Positions 25,098 through 32,713 of a stretch of DNA of 64,000 nt are shown here, piece by piece. How positions within the stretch are numbered: position 1 is the stretch's first letter; each line of letters starts with the position of its first letter. Made by a program: the position numbers and the translations under genes. The stretch is from Ureibacillus acetophenoni. GTDB lineage: Bacteria > Bacillota > Bacilli > Bacillales_A > Planococcaceae. The DNA lies in assembly GCF_900220965.1 (NCBI RefSeq), contig NZ_OBQC01000005.1, forward strand, positions 1 to 64,000, in the 5' to 3' direction. A model generated the notes under the pieces. It had not been told where the DNA came from. It saw only the letters and a list, made by a program, of their open reading frames with translations, and ran no database searches.

Positions 25098-27116
25098 TTA
25101 AATTTTCTGTAGCGTTCTTTCAAAGCTTGGTTCCAAATGTTTATTTAATCTAATATGAATTAAACGATTTGAATCAGTATTATTTAAAAAAAATAGTTCC
25201 CCCTCTTTTTCAAGTAGTTTTTTATAACCACCATACTCATAATGCATCACTTTATGATGATGTGGACACAACACTATGACATTCTTATAACTATCAAGAA
25301 ACTCCTCTGATTCATCATTAGCACCTATGCCTTCATGTAACGGAACGATATGATGCACTTCAACATACTTCTTACCTTCTTTAGTAATAATCTGCGGAAT
25401 CTGATCAGAATTTTCATTTCCACAAATTTGACAAGTATAATCGTATAATTCTTTTAGTAAAACAACTAGTTGTCTAGATCGTGCTATCTGTTCTACTGGT
25501 TGTTTAGTAGTGTTCAAATTACTCTGTAATTTTCTAATATTACCAAGCAGGAAATCCTCTACTTTATCAATTTCAACATCATCATCCTGCAGTTGAAGAA
25601 AAGCTCTATTTGTATTAATTGGTGATTGAATATTTTTTAAATAATCTTCTGCTTCTCTTTTAGATAATCGTTCAAAGCCCCATTCTTTTAATAACTCATC
25701 CTCGTCATAATTAATTTGGGTTGCATATGACCAAATTTTCTTATGAGGTAAAGTTTTTGATTCCAAATAAATTTTGTTATCGTTACTAACAAGTTTACAA
25801 TTTTCCTCAACCATTCTAATTAATTCGAGTTCTTTAAAATCGTCCCGACCATCTATCTCTTCAAGAACTGGAGTATAATTTTTGGGTTTTCCAACAAGCT
25901 CTACATTATAATAGTTTTCTAAATAATCTTTAAAACTCATTTTTTGAATGGATGAATCAACTCTAAGTAAATTATATAATTTTGTACCCGATGGTATATA
26001 AACCTTCGTTTTCTTATTAGCAGTTGAAAGTTCTTCATCAACACGAAACTTCAATATGCGTTCAAGAAGTCTCTCATATCTTTGTCCATCTTGATTACCG
26101 ATATACTTAAATCCGTATTCTTCCATTAACTTCTCAATAGTGATCCCACAATTATTGTAAGCAAAATGATATATTTTTTTGTAATCTTTGCTTTGCTTAT
26201 CCTCAAAAAATACATGACCTGTATCATCCATATTAGCCTCGATTATTTCAAAGATTTTTTTATTACGAGGCACTCCTTTAATAACACTTAAATTATTAAA
26301 ACCAAAATACTTATAAAAATCCTGAACATCTTTAAACTTATTAGATTTTTTCACCATTCTTTTCAAAGTACCAGTTTCACTTATTGTAAGTGTATACCCT
26401 TGTGGGTTTTTGGTGTCATACATAGCTAATTTATGAAGGAAATTTAACTCTTTTTCTTTAAACACATCAAAACCCTTTTTTATCAAGTTTTCAAACAGGC
26501 TAGAAGGCTGTTTAGAAGATAGTTTTAGGGTTCTATATGTACTTGTATCCCTAACTAGAAGGTAGAAATATTCTCCTACCTTTTGTTTTAATATTTGATA
26601 ATGTAATGTCCCATTACTATATTTAACTCTTCTTGTTTCAATCATATCGTCAAAAGTAATCAAATCATGTTCGGTTAACTTTTCTATTGGTTCAGGTAAG
26701 CTCTTACTATCTAGCGATGTACTGAGCCAAATAGCTAAATAATAACCGTTACATTTCAACATTTCTAAAACAAATATTATATTAAAATCTGTTTCCCTAA
26801 TAAGTTCTCTAAAAAGTGCCTTATTATGTCTAAACATTTTATTTTCTACTAAGAATAGATCTTCTTTTGGAACTAAATCTAGAGTCTCAAAATATTTAAA
26901 CCCTTGTGTGCTTAGATAATAACTAATTTTATTTTTTACATTTATGTCTTCACTTTTAAATAAATCTTTATATTCCGGAAAACTTACCATAAAGTTGTAA
27001 ATGGCATTACTTAGTTTTTTAAAATAATCCTGTAATCGAAATACCTTTTTATCTGGAAACAATAAATTCAATTCTTTATTCAAATCATTAATTTTCTTAT
27101 GCATGAGATACGACAT
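25098..27116 (-). CDS. large HNH endonuclease-domain protein with repeated modules
   Basis: 672 residues. Residues 545-640 form an HNH nuclease: CQIC (562-565), the beta-beta-alpha core VEVHHIVPLHEG (His 588-589), Asn612 and LCPHHHKVMH (617-626), with all metal and catalytic residues in place. The N-terminal 215 residues are helical and unrecognised. Between about 216 and 485 lie four divergent modules of 55-65 residues (about 216-277, 284-340, 344-408, 425-485), each ending with a pattern like 'L.EYGFKYIG', 'LKEWGFERLS' or 'FYKYFGFNNLS'; these could bind nucleic acid. It is farthest from the integrase, the usual cargo position. Antiphage defence is a possibility, not shown. Good GGGGGATG ribosome binding site. 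Confidence 0.8.
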   Translation of the reverse strand: MSYLMHKKINDLNKELNLLFPDKKVFRLQDYFKKLSNAIYNFMVSFPEYKDLFKSEDINVKNKISYYLSTQGFKYFETLDLVPKEDLFLVENKMFRHNKALFRELIRETDFNIIFVLEMLKCNGYYLAIWLSTSLDSKSLPEPIEKLTEHDLITFDDMIETRRVKYSNGTLHYQILKQKVGEYFYLLVRDTSTYRTLKLSSKQPSSLFENLIKKGFDVFKEKELNFLHKLAMYDTKNPQGYTLTISETGTLKRMVKKSNKFKDVQDFYKYFGFNNLSVIKGVPRNKKIFEIIEANMDDTGHVFFEDKQSKDYKKIYHFAYNNCGITIEKLMEEYGFKYIGNQDGQRYERLLERILKFRVDEELSTANKKTKVYIPSGTKLYNLLRVDSSIQKMSFKDYLENYYNVELVGKPKNYTPVLEEIDGRDDFKELELIRMVEENCKLVSNDNKIYLESKTLPHKKIWSYATQINYDEDELLKEWGFERLSKREAEDYLKNIQSPINTNRAFLQLQDDDVEIDKVEDFLLGNIRKLQSNLNTTKQPVEQIARSRQLVVLLKELYDYTCQICGNENSDQIPQIITKEGKKYVEVHHIVPLHEGIGANDESEEFLDSYKNVIVLCPHHHKVMHYEYGGYKKLLEKEGELFFLNNTDSNRLIHIRLNKHLEPSFERTLQKI

Positions 27117-27225
27117 TTACATCCCCCATTGTTAAATTATCGAAAGCACCTCAATAATTTCCTGATCCCCTTATATCAGCCTCTAATTATCAAAATCTTT
27201 TAGCTACAAATTAAAGTCTATGGTT

Positions 27226-28860
27226 TTATAATTCTCTTAGCACTTCTCCAACAGTTTTATACTTCCTACCATTCTTATAATATCCATCAATTAAGTAAAT
27301 AATTGAATCTACTTCACCACGTGACAAATATTCGCCATTGTTTTCCGCCACAGTACTTATCAATTCTCTTTTCTCAAAATTCGTCAAATAGCTCCAATCA
27401 TAACCATCTATATCTATAGTGGACGCTCCTAAGGTACTTACGTTACTTTGACTTGATTCGGATATCTCTATAACCGCTTCTCTTACAGTTTTATATTTCC
27501 TTCCATTTTCATAATAACCGTCTATCAAATAAATAATTGAATCTACTTCATCTTGAGATAAATATTCACCATTGTTTTCTGCTTCCGTATTTATAAATTC
27601 TCTTTTCTCAAAATTCGTCAAATAGCTCCAATCATAACCATCTATATCCATAGCTGTTTCCACAAAGGAATCTTCTTTGCTTTGACTTGATTCAGAATAC
27701 TCTTTAAGTACTTCCGCAACTGTTTTATACTTTTCTCCATACTGTGCATAAGTTACATCTACTAATAAAACAATTAAATCTATATCATCTTGCGATAAAT
27801 ATTTACCCTTGTTTTCCATTAACGTACTAATTAGTTCTCTTTTCTCAAAATTCGTAGAATTTCCCCAACCATAACCATCCATGTCTAAAGAAGGTTTTTC
27901 GAATGTACTTATTTTATCTTGGCTTGATTCCGAAATGTCTTCTCGCTCGCTGTTCTGAATATTCATACCGTTAATTGAAACTTCTTGATTACCATTGGAG
28001 TCAGTATTTTCTACATTTACTTCATCCTCAACTAAATAAATTCCTTCCTCCCGGTTAATTCCAATTGTATACTCCTTATTCAATTTCTCTTCTGAATCTC
28101 CACTAGCACTATTTGCCCCTATATTTCCTTTTGCAAATGTGCCTAGTAAGATAAGGATTAATGGTAATAATAATACTAACATCACCCTTAGGAATCCTAT
28201 TTTTCCATGAGTAATTTTCAAATTATTCTTGCGATCCCAATAGGTTATTCCATAAGCTTTTAAATCACTATAGGATTCTGCTAAACAAAAGAAACTTACT
28301 ATAGGAATACCCAACCCCAATCCCCTAAACCATAAAAATGTGCTTCTCTTTAGGGCTGTAGAAAGATTAATTCTATTCTCGTTTTTAGTTGTTATCTTTA
28401 TTCTAAGTAAATATCTCCCTAAAGTACTTCCAAATAACGTAAGTAAAATAGAATCAATAAATATCCATAAAAATAAACCAATCAATCCAAAAATAACACC
28501 ATTTGCTTCATACAAAACTTCACTTGGTAATATTAATGATAGAATTACAAAAAAGAGGCACAAGTCAAACATTTTAGCTAAGTATCTAATCCAAGGTCTA
28601 CTTTTCGAATAAGTCTGAGAACCGTTTTGCTTATAAGTCGTACTACTCGAAACCTCTAATGGCAATGGTGGAGGTGTAATAGTAGAAAAAAGTGATGCTA
28701 GTTGATCACATTCCCCAGCTGCTTTCCAATCATTCATATTACTTGTCCATACTAACGTGTTTTTATCTAATACTCCCTCAAGAAATAACGTTAACAACTT
28801 TGATTCTTCAATGGGGCCATTCTGTTTCCCTTTATAAACATAAAACCAAGTTGATTCCAT
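27226..28860 (-). CDS. GYF-RDD membrane protein with triplicated C-terminal domain
   Basis: 544 residues. Residues 1-58 are a GYF_2 domain (WFYVYKGKQNGPIEESKL ... LVWTSNMNDWKAAGE). Residues 88-215 are an RDD membrane domain with about three helices, and a further helix lies at 222-241. After a polar linker come three tandem copies of a domain of about 65 residues starting at residues 326, 405 and 483 (D-x-DGY-x-W, TNFEKRE, EN.G.YLS..E(D)VD, GRKYKTV), joined by SESSQS linkers. The last helix places the repeats on one side of the membrane, most likely outside. I know no characterised protein with this arrangement; the role is unknown. Confidence 0.8.
   Translation of the reverse strand: MESTWFYVYKGKQNGPIEESKLLTLFLEGVLDKNTLVWTSNMNDWKAAGECDQLASLFSTITPPPLPLEVSSSTTYKQNGSQTYSKSRPWIRYLAKMFDLCLFFVILSLILPSEVLYEANGVIFGLIGLFLWIFIDSILLTLFGSTLGRYLLRIKITTKNENRINLSTALKRSTFLWFRGLGLGIPIVSFFCLAESYSDLKAYGITYWDRKNNLKITHGKIGFLRVMLVLLLPLILILLGTFAKGNIGANSASGDSEEKLNKEYTIGINREEGIYLVEDEVNVENTDSNGNQEVSINGMNIQNSEREDISESSQDKISTFEKPSLDMDGYGWGNSTNFEKRELISTLMENKGKYLSQDDIDLIVLLVDVTYAQYGEKYKTVAEVLKEYSESSQSKEDSFVETAMDIDGYDWSYLTNFEKREFINTEAENNGEYLSQDEVDSIIYLIDGYYENGRKYKTVREAVIEISESSQSNVSTLGASTIDIDGYDWSYLTNFEKRELISTVAENNGEYLSRGEVDSIIYLIDGYYKNGRKYKTVGEVLREL
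27229..27885 (-). repeat. three tandem repeats inside the GYF-RDD gene
   Basis: Three in-frame copies of a unit of 78-79 codons. Copies two and three are nearly identical for the DIDGYDWSYLTNFEKRE segment and the GRKYKTV segment; copy one is more diverged. This indicates two duplication events, the second recent, and a locus prone to change in copy number by recombination. Confidence 0.9.
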
Positions 28861-28932
28861 AAAGCGTCTCCCTAATTTAAATTATTAATATACTAACCCA
28901 TTATGGCGGTTTCACTAGATTTGTAACCGCAA

Positions 28933-29394
28933 TTAATCACTACAACCACAGCGACCTAATGTATCAATGGGAAAACCACAAGAATTACATATCGAAGTAT
29001 TATGTACCGATACATTCCTTTGTTCAGGATTATATTTTTTTCCCTCAGTGATATTTTTATACGATACCTTTAATATATCCCTTGAACACTTTTTGCAAAT
29101 ATGATGCTCGATGTTATGAGTATTGAATAAATCCTTACTTTTACATCTTTTACAAAGGTTTATTATTAAATTTTTACTCTCAATAAAACTATCTATAAGC
29201 TTTTGTATCTCAATTATTACATAGTCTTGGATTTCACTTACTGTACCGTTTTGGATTAAAATATTTATTTCCCTTAGTAATTGTTTGTCTTGTATAATTA
29301 ATTTTCGTAAATTTCGTTCTACATGCTCATCATTTTCACATTTATTAGATAGCCATTCTTTCATTATTTTCTGGATAGGAAACAAAAAAGTCAC
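28933..29394 (-). CDS. small protein with two zinc-binding clusters, unknown function
   Basis: About 150 residues. The first 80 are helical. Cys81-x2-Cys84 with Cys100-x2-Cys103 forms a rubredoxin-like zinc ribbon; a second cluster at the C-terminus has Cys136-x2-Cys139 and Cys149-x-Cys151. I do not recognise the family. The frame opens with GTG 29394 inside a GAGGGGTGA site, so TTG 29385, six bases after it, is a likely start. It lies between the GYF-RDD gene and another zinc-ribbon gene on the island. Confidence 0.65.
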   Translation of the reverse strand: MTFLFPIQKIMKEWLSNKCENDEHVERNLRKLIIQDKQLLREINILIQNGTVSEIQDYVIIEIQKLIDSFIESKNLIINLCKRCKSKDLFNTHNIEHHICKKCSRDILKVSYKNITEGKKYNPEQRNVSVHNTSICNSCGFPIDTLGRCGCSD

Positions 29395-29439
29395 CCCTCA
29401 TTTACTAAAATTGTAAATTATGTTTAATTTTATTCTATA

Positions 29440-29471
29440 TAAAAAGACTCTTCACAACAAGTGAAAGAGTC
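29440..29471 (-). terminator. intrinsic terminator within the island
   Basis: Minus-strand stem GACTCTTTCAC/GTGAAGAGTC with a bulged base, followed by TTTTT, downstream of the zinc-ribbon gene. It separates the replication/regulation operon from the cargo genes. Confidence 0.85.
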
Positions 29472-29555
29472 CTAGGATATTATTACTAATAATTTTACTA
29501 TTTCTAAACATAAGTCGCCCTTTACTTATACCCACTAAATCCACTTACTGATTAC

Positions 29556-30173
29556 TTATTGTTTGAAATCTTTATTTAAATCTAAGAACTTATAAGCTCC
29601 ACGTAACCAGTACTGAAAGGACAATTCACTATATTTTTTAAACTTGCACCACAATTTCTGATATGCAATCCATTTCATATATTTAGGTTTAGCAGGAAAA
29701 GGCCGGTTTAAGTTATATTTATACTCCTTATCTATTTTTCTTGCGACTTGTTCAGCTTTCCGTTGATAATAGTAACTATCCGTTTTTGTATGTTGTTGGG
29801 AATAGTAGTTTAAATTACAACATGTCCTACACGCTAATCCAATATTATCACCATATAATTTGCTGCTTCTTCTACCGCATGATGAACATATGAACCAGTA
29901 TCTAACACCCCCATAATGACAGGGAGTTTGATCTACATAAATTCGTAATTCTAAATTTGAATAACTAAGGCTGATATACATTTCATCTGGATTAACAATA
30001 CCACTCCCAAGTACTTTCCTAGAATTAGTAGGTGAATGAAGAGTAAATGATGATAGCCCAGTATCATTGAACGCTTTAGAAAAGAATCTGATAGAGAACG
30101 TTAATCTATTTTCTACAATATCCTTACTTTTTACATACCCAGCTCCATATCTACCACTTCCTACTCCTCCCAT
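29556..30173 (-). CDS. MGGxGSGR-type zinc-ribbon protein of mobile elements
   Basis: 205 residues. The N-terminus MGGVGSGRYG is a recurrent motif of a widespread but uncharacterised family found on phages, plasmids and integrative elements. A zinc ribbon is formed by Cys96-x2-Cys99 (FICSSCGRRSSKLYG) and Cys115-x2-Cys118 (ACRTCCNLNYYSQ), followed by a basic helical C-terminus. DNA binding is plausible. A GGGGGG ribosome binding site precedes the ATG. The gene starts a unit that ends in the terminator at 29440. Confidence 0.75.
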   Translation of the reverse strand: MGGVGSGRYGAGYVKSKDIVENRLTFSIRFFSKAFNDTGLSSFTLHSPTNSRKVLGSGIVNPDEMYISLSYSNLELRIYVDQTPCHYGGVRYWFICSSCGRRSSKLYGDNIGLACRTCCNLNYYSQQHTKTDSYYYQRKAEQVARKIDKEYKYNLNRPFPAKPKYMKWIAYQKLWCKFKKYSELSFQYWLRGAYKFLDLNKDFKQ

Positions 30174-30303
30174 TCAAGCACCCCCCTGCATTTTCCTGAC
30201 CCTGATTTACCTAAATAATTAAAGAAAACTACCTTGTTTATGAAATCGTGATGTACTTATATCTAATTCCTTAATAAAGTTATAGTTAACGAATTACCTA
30301 ATT

Positions 30304-31041
30304 TTAAAACGAATACTCCAATTCCTCTAAATATCGAACGACACAACTTTTTCCACCATTTAACGCTAAGAACGATAAGATGTTACCATTATTCATAGGC
30401 GATAAGTATTCAAAATGGTAATCTATTATTTCCAACCATTTATCCTCATTGATATCTAAAGTAAGGCTTAAATCTTCGTAGTTTGAAATTAGCTCTCTCA
30501 TTTTCTCATCATTCATTGTTGGATGATCTGTTTTAAACATATCCATATATCGTTGTGCATAATAGGCGAAAGCCTCATTTTCTTCAGAAATGAGGTATAT
30601 GTTTTCTTTATTATTATTAATTTTAGTATTATTTAATTTATTATTATTAGTGTTCAGTTTTTTACCTTTTAAATGTTCAGTTTTTTTACTTTTAAAAGGT
30701 AAGTTTTTTTCCTTTAATATCTCCATAATCACTGTCTCATCTTCATTTATCTTAAAAAAACGCATTGGGGGAGAACCCCTGTTATCCCTCTTTATTAACT
30801 TTAACTCCACTAATTTATCAATTGCCTTTTTTTGCTGGTATTTAGTAAGCGTAGTATCTAGCTCCATATTTTCAATCGTATTAAAGAAAAAACCATCCTC
30901 CGTTAATAAGCCTCTTTGGGCAAAATACTGCTGTTTACTTATCAATTCAGCATATAACACAGCAGCATCCAAACCAATCAATCGAGACAATCTTTTGTTT
31001 ACTATGATACTCCCGTCAGACCGCAATAAATCCAAGATCAT
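30304..31041 (-). CDS. replication-initiator-like protein (DnaD/RepA-N winged-helix type)
   Basis: 245 residues. The N-terminal 110 residues (VNKRLSRLIGLDAAVLYAEL ... FFFNTIENMELDTTLTKYQQKKAIDKLVELKLIKRDNRGSPPMRFFKI) match the winged-helix region of DnaD-like replication proteins of plasmids, ICEs and phage satellites. A low-complexity Asn/Lys linker at about 127-147 precedes a helical C-terminal domain. It overlaps the excisionase-like gene by 4 bp (ATGA), so the genes are coupled. It may allow excised element DNA to replicate. Confidence 0.75.
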   Translation of the reverse strand: MILDLLRSDGSIIVNKRLSRLIGLDAAVLYAELISKQQYFAQRGLLTEDGFFFNTIENMELDTTLTKYQQKKAIDKLVELKLIKRDNRGSPPMRFFKINEDETVIMEILKEKNLPFKSKKTEHLKGKKLNTNNNKLNNTKINNNKENIYLISEENEAFAYYAQRYMDMFKTDHPTMNDEKMRELISNYEDLSLTLDINEDKWLEIIDYHFEYLSPMNNGNILSFLALNGGKSCVVRYLEELEYSF

Positions 31042-31337
31042 AAGTTATTTACCTTCGGTGTATGTTCGCCAGAATTTTTTTGAATCCACGCCTTTACTGC
31101 TCCTCGATTCAAACGAATTACTTGTCCTCTTTGGAAATAGGGAATGTCATTGCTATCTATCAATTTTCGTATTGTTGGGACACTCACCTTAAGAAACTCT
31201 GCTGCTTGCTTTATGGTCATAATATCCTTATCATCTTTTTCCGCTTTGATTTCTTCCATCATCTCTTTTAATACTGCTCTTAGGTCACCCTTACTAATCA
31301 ATATCTTGTCTTCGGGTATTTCAATCTTGAAGTTCAC
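31038..31337 (-). CDS. excisionase-like helix-turn-helix protein
   Basis: About 99 residues. The C-terminal half is a MerR-like/excisionase winged helix of the DNA-binding domain family common to Xis proteins (MTIKQAAEFLKVSVPTIRKLIDSNDIPYFQRGQVIRLNRGAVKAWI). It would bend DNA at the element ends and set the direction of recombination, or act as a regulator. The start is taken as GTG 31337, five bases after AGGTGA; the frame opens at 31346. It overlaps both neighbours, showing tight coupling with the HTH regulator and the replication gene. Confidence 0.8.
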   Translation of the reverse strand: MNFKIEIPEDKILISKGDLRAVLKEMMEEIKAEKDDKDIMTIKQAAEFLKVSVPTIRKLIDSNDIPYFQRGQVIRLNRGAVKAWIQKNSGEHTPKVNNL

Positions 31338-31521
31338 AAACATCACCTAGCTTACTAATCTCCAAAATTAACCACCTTTTCTCTTCCTGTTCCAATTCCT
31401 TTCGTAAAAGCCTTGAAAAAACACTTTCATCGATTTTCAATAATTCGGCTACTTCCCACTGCTTATAACCCATTGATTTAATCATATTTCTGATTTCTTG
31501 ATTAGCTTTTCTCTTCTTCAT
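31321..31521 (-). CDS. small Cro/CI-like helix-turn-helix regulator
   Basis: 66 residues with a single helix-turn-helix (NQEIRNMIKSMGYKQWEVAELLKIDESVFSRLLRKEL) resembling Cro/CI-type or phage-regulator domains. AAAAAGGAGG precedes the ATG. It is the first gene of the leftward regulation/replication operon and faces a rightward gene across 132 bp that contains a perfect palindrome, so it may repress one or both promoters and hold the element quiescent. Confidence 0.82.
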   Translation of the reverse strand: MKKRKANQEIRNMIKSMGYKQWEVAELLKIDESVFSRLLRKELEQEEKRWLILEISKLGDVCELQD

Positions 31522-31580
31522 TGAAGTACCTCCTTTTTAATTTACAAAACAAAACTTGAATTATTGTTTCTGTTGTTGTA

Positions 31581-31597
31581 ATGTTAGGTTAACATTC
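31581..31597. promoter_or_regulatory. palindromic operator candidate in the island's divergent control region
   Basis: AATGTTA-GGT-TAACATT is a perfect 7-3-7 inverted repeat in the middle of the 132 bp between the small HTH regulator and the rightward gene. It is well placed to control both transcripts. Core promoter boxes around it are weak, and I do not assign them. Confidence 0.65.
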
Positions 31598-31653
31598 AAT
31601 ATTTACATTTTTAATATATAAAAAGGGTAAATAATAAAAAGCGAGGTACATTT

Positions 31654-32676
31654 ATGACTAACAACTCAATCTGGTGGAAATCTGAATTTGAAATTGAAGA
31701 TATAAATGGAATTGAATTTATTGTTCAAATAAAAGGAGGTGAAAGAATTGATTATGATCCACTGAATTATGCTATACCAAATAAAAGACCAGACATTCCT
31801 AGTGGGCAAATAGAAATAGCTCCTCACATAGCATTAAGTCGGATTGATCCTGATAGTAAAGAAGAAATTTTAAGGTTCGTAAATGTATGGGGGCTATTAG
31901 GCTTACGAGATACAGCCATCTACGGTAATAAAGAAACAATCATCAATATATTTAATAATCATAATTTAGAACTTAATTATCCCAGTACAGAAGAGTTGTA
32001 TAACAATAATAAAAGACGTGGAGGTGAAAGGAAGCGTGAACCTTTAATTGTTATTCAAGAAGCTGTTCGGACTTTTCAAGAAATTGTACAAAATATTAGC
32101 TTGTATCATGAGGATGAGGGCTTAATAAAAGGCATTCGTAGTTATAAACAACAAATTGAGTTCAAGAAAGACGTAATACGTAGAGAAGATGTAACAAATC
32201 AAACTTATAAAGGTGCTAAACAAAAAGAAGCGAGAGAACTTTTTAATAAAGACACACAATCATTTATTACATTTGAAAGTTTAAATAGGATGCTATCTGA
32301 TGTACACCCACATGTATTTGCGGATACGAAGAACCATTCTATTTCAAAAGGTTGGCGTTTTAAGTCACTAATAGCAGCAATCTACCTAAGAGTTGCACTT
32401 GATTTAGAAGAAGATAAAAAAATAATTCATTGTAAATGGAGGAAATGTAATAAGCTGTTTATTCCTAATAGACCCGATAATCAACATTGCTCAGATGCCT
32501 GTAAAGACAATGAAAAAACAGATCGGGCGAATCAAAGAAAATGGTTGAAGGAAGCAATAGAACAATATAATACTCATCCAACAAACAAGATTGAAGAAGC
32601 ATTTAATTCCTTAATTCAAGAAGGAGTAAGCGGAAGAGTAAAAATATTAGGGGCAATCGGAAAAAAATTACGCTAA
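31654..32676 (+). CDS. CGNR-like zinc-finger protein next to the integrase
   Basis: 340 residues. Residues 60-95 contain RFVNVWGLLGLRDT, a motif recurring in uncharacterised phage and island proteins. Residues 260-283 form a treble-clef-like zinc finger, Cys260-x4-Cys265-x13-Cys279-x3-Cys283 (KWRKCNKLFIPNRPDNQHCSD), followed by a basic segment, reminiscent of CGNR zinc fingers that bind nucleic acid. It is transcribed toward the integrase with 37 bp between them, so probably one operon. A regulator or accessory recombination factor is plausible; function unknown. Confidence 0.7.
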   Translation: MTNNSIWWKSEFEIEDINGIEFIVQIKGGERIDYDPLNYAIPNKRPDIPSGQIEIAPHIALSRIDPDSKEEILRFVNVWGLLGLRDTAIYGNKETIINIFNNHNLELNYPSTEELYNNNKRRGGERKREPLIVIQEAVRTFQEIVQNISLYHEDEGLIKGIRSYKQQIEFKKDVIRREDVTNQTYKGAKQKEARELFNKDTQSFITFESLNRMLSDVHPHVFADTKNHSISKGWRFKSLIAAIYLRVALDLEEDKKIIHCKWRKCNKLFIPNRPDNQHCSDACKDNEKTDRANQRKWLKEAIEQYNTHPTNKIEEAFNSLIQEGVSGRVKILGAIGKKLR

Positions 32677-32713
32677 TTTTTTATTGTCATTATTAATAGA
32701 GAGGAGAAAATAA

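Noticed and set aside
25098-27116. HNH protein as a group II intron or self-splicing intron endonuclease
   Set aside because: No reverse transcriptase or maturase domain and no intron-like RNA structure flank it, and it is a free-standing gene with its own ribosome binding site.
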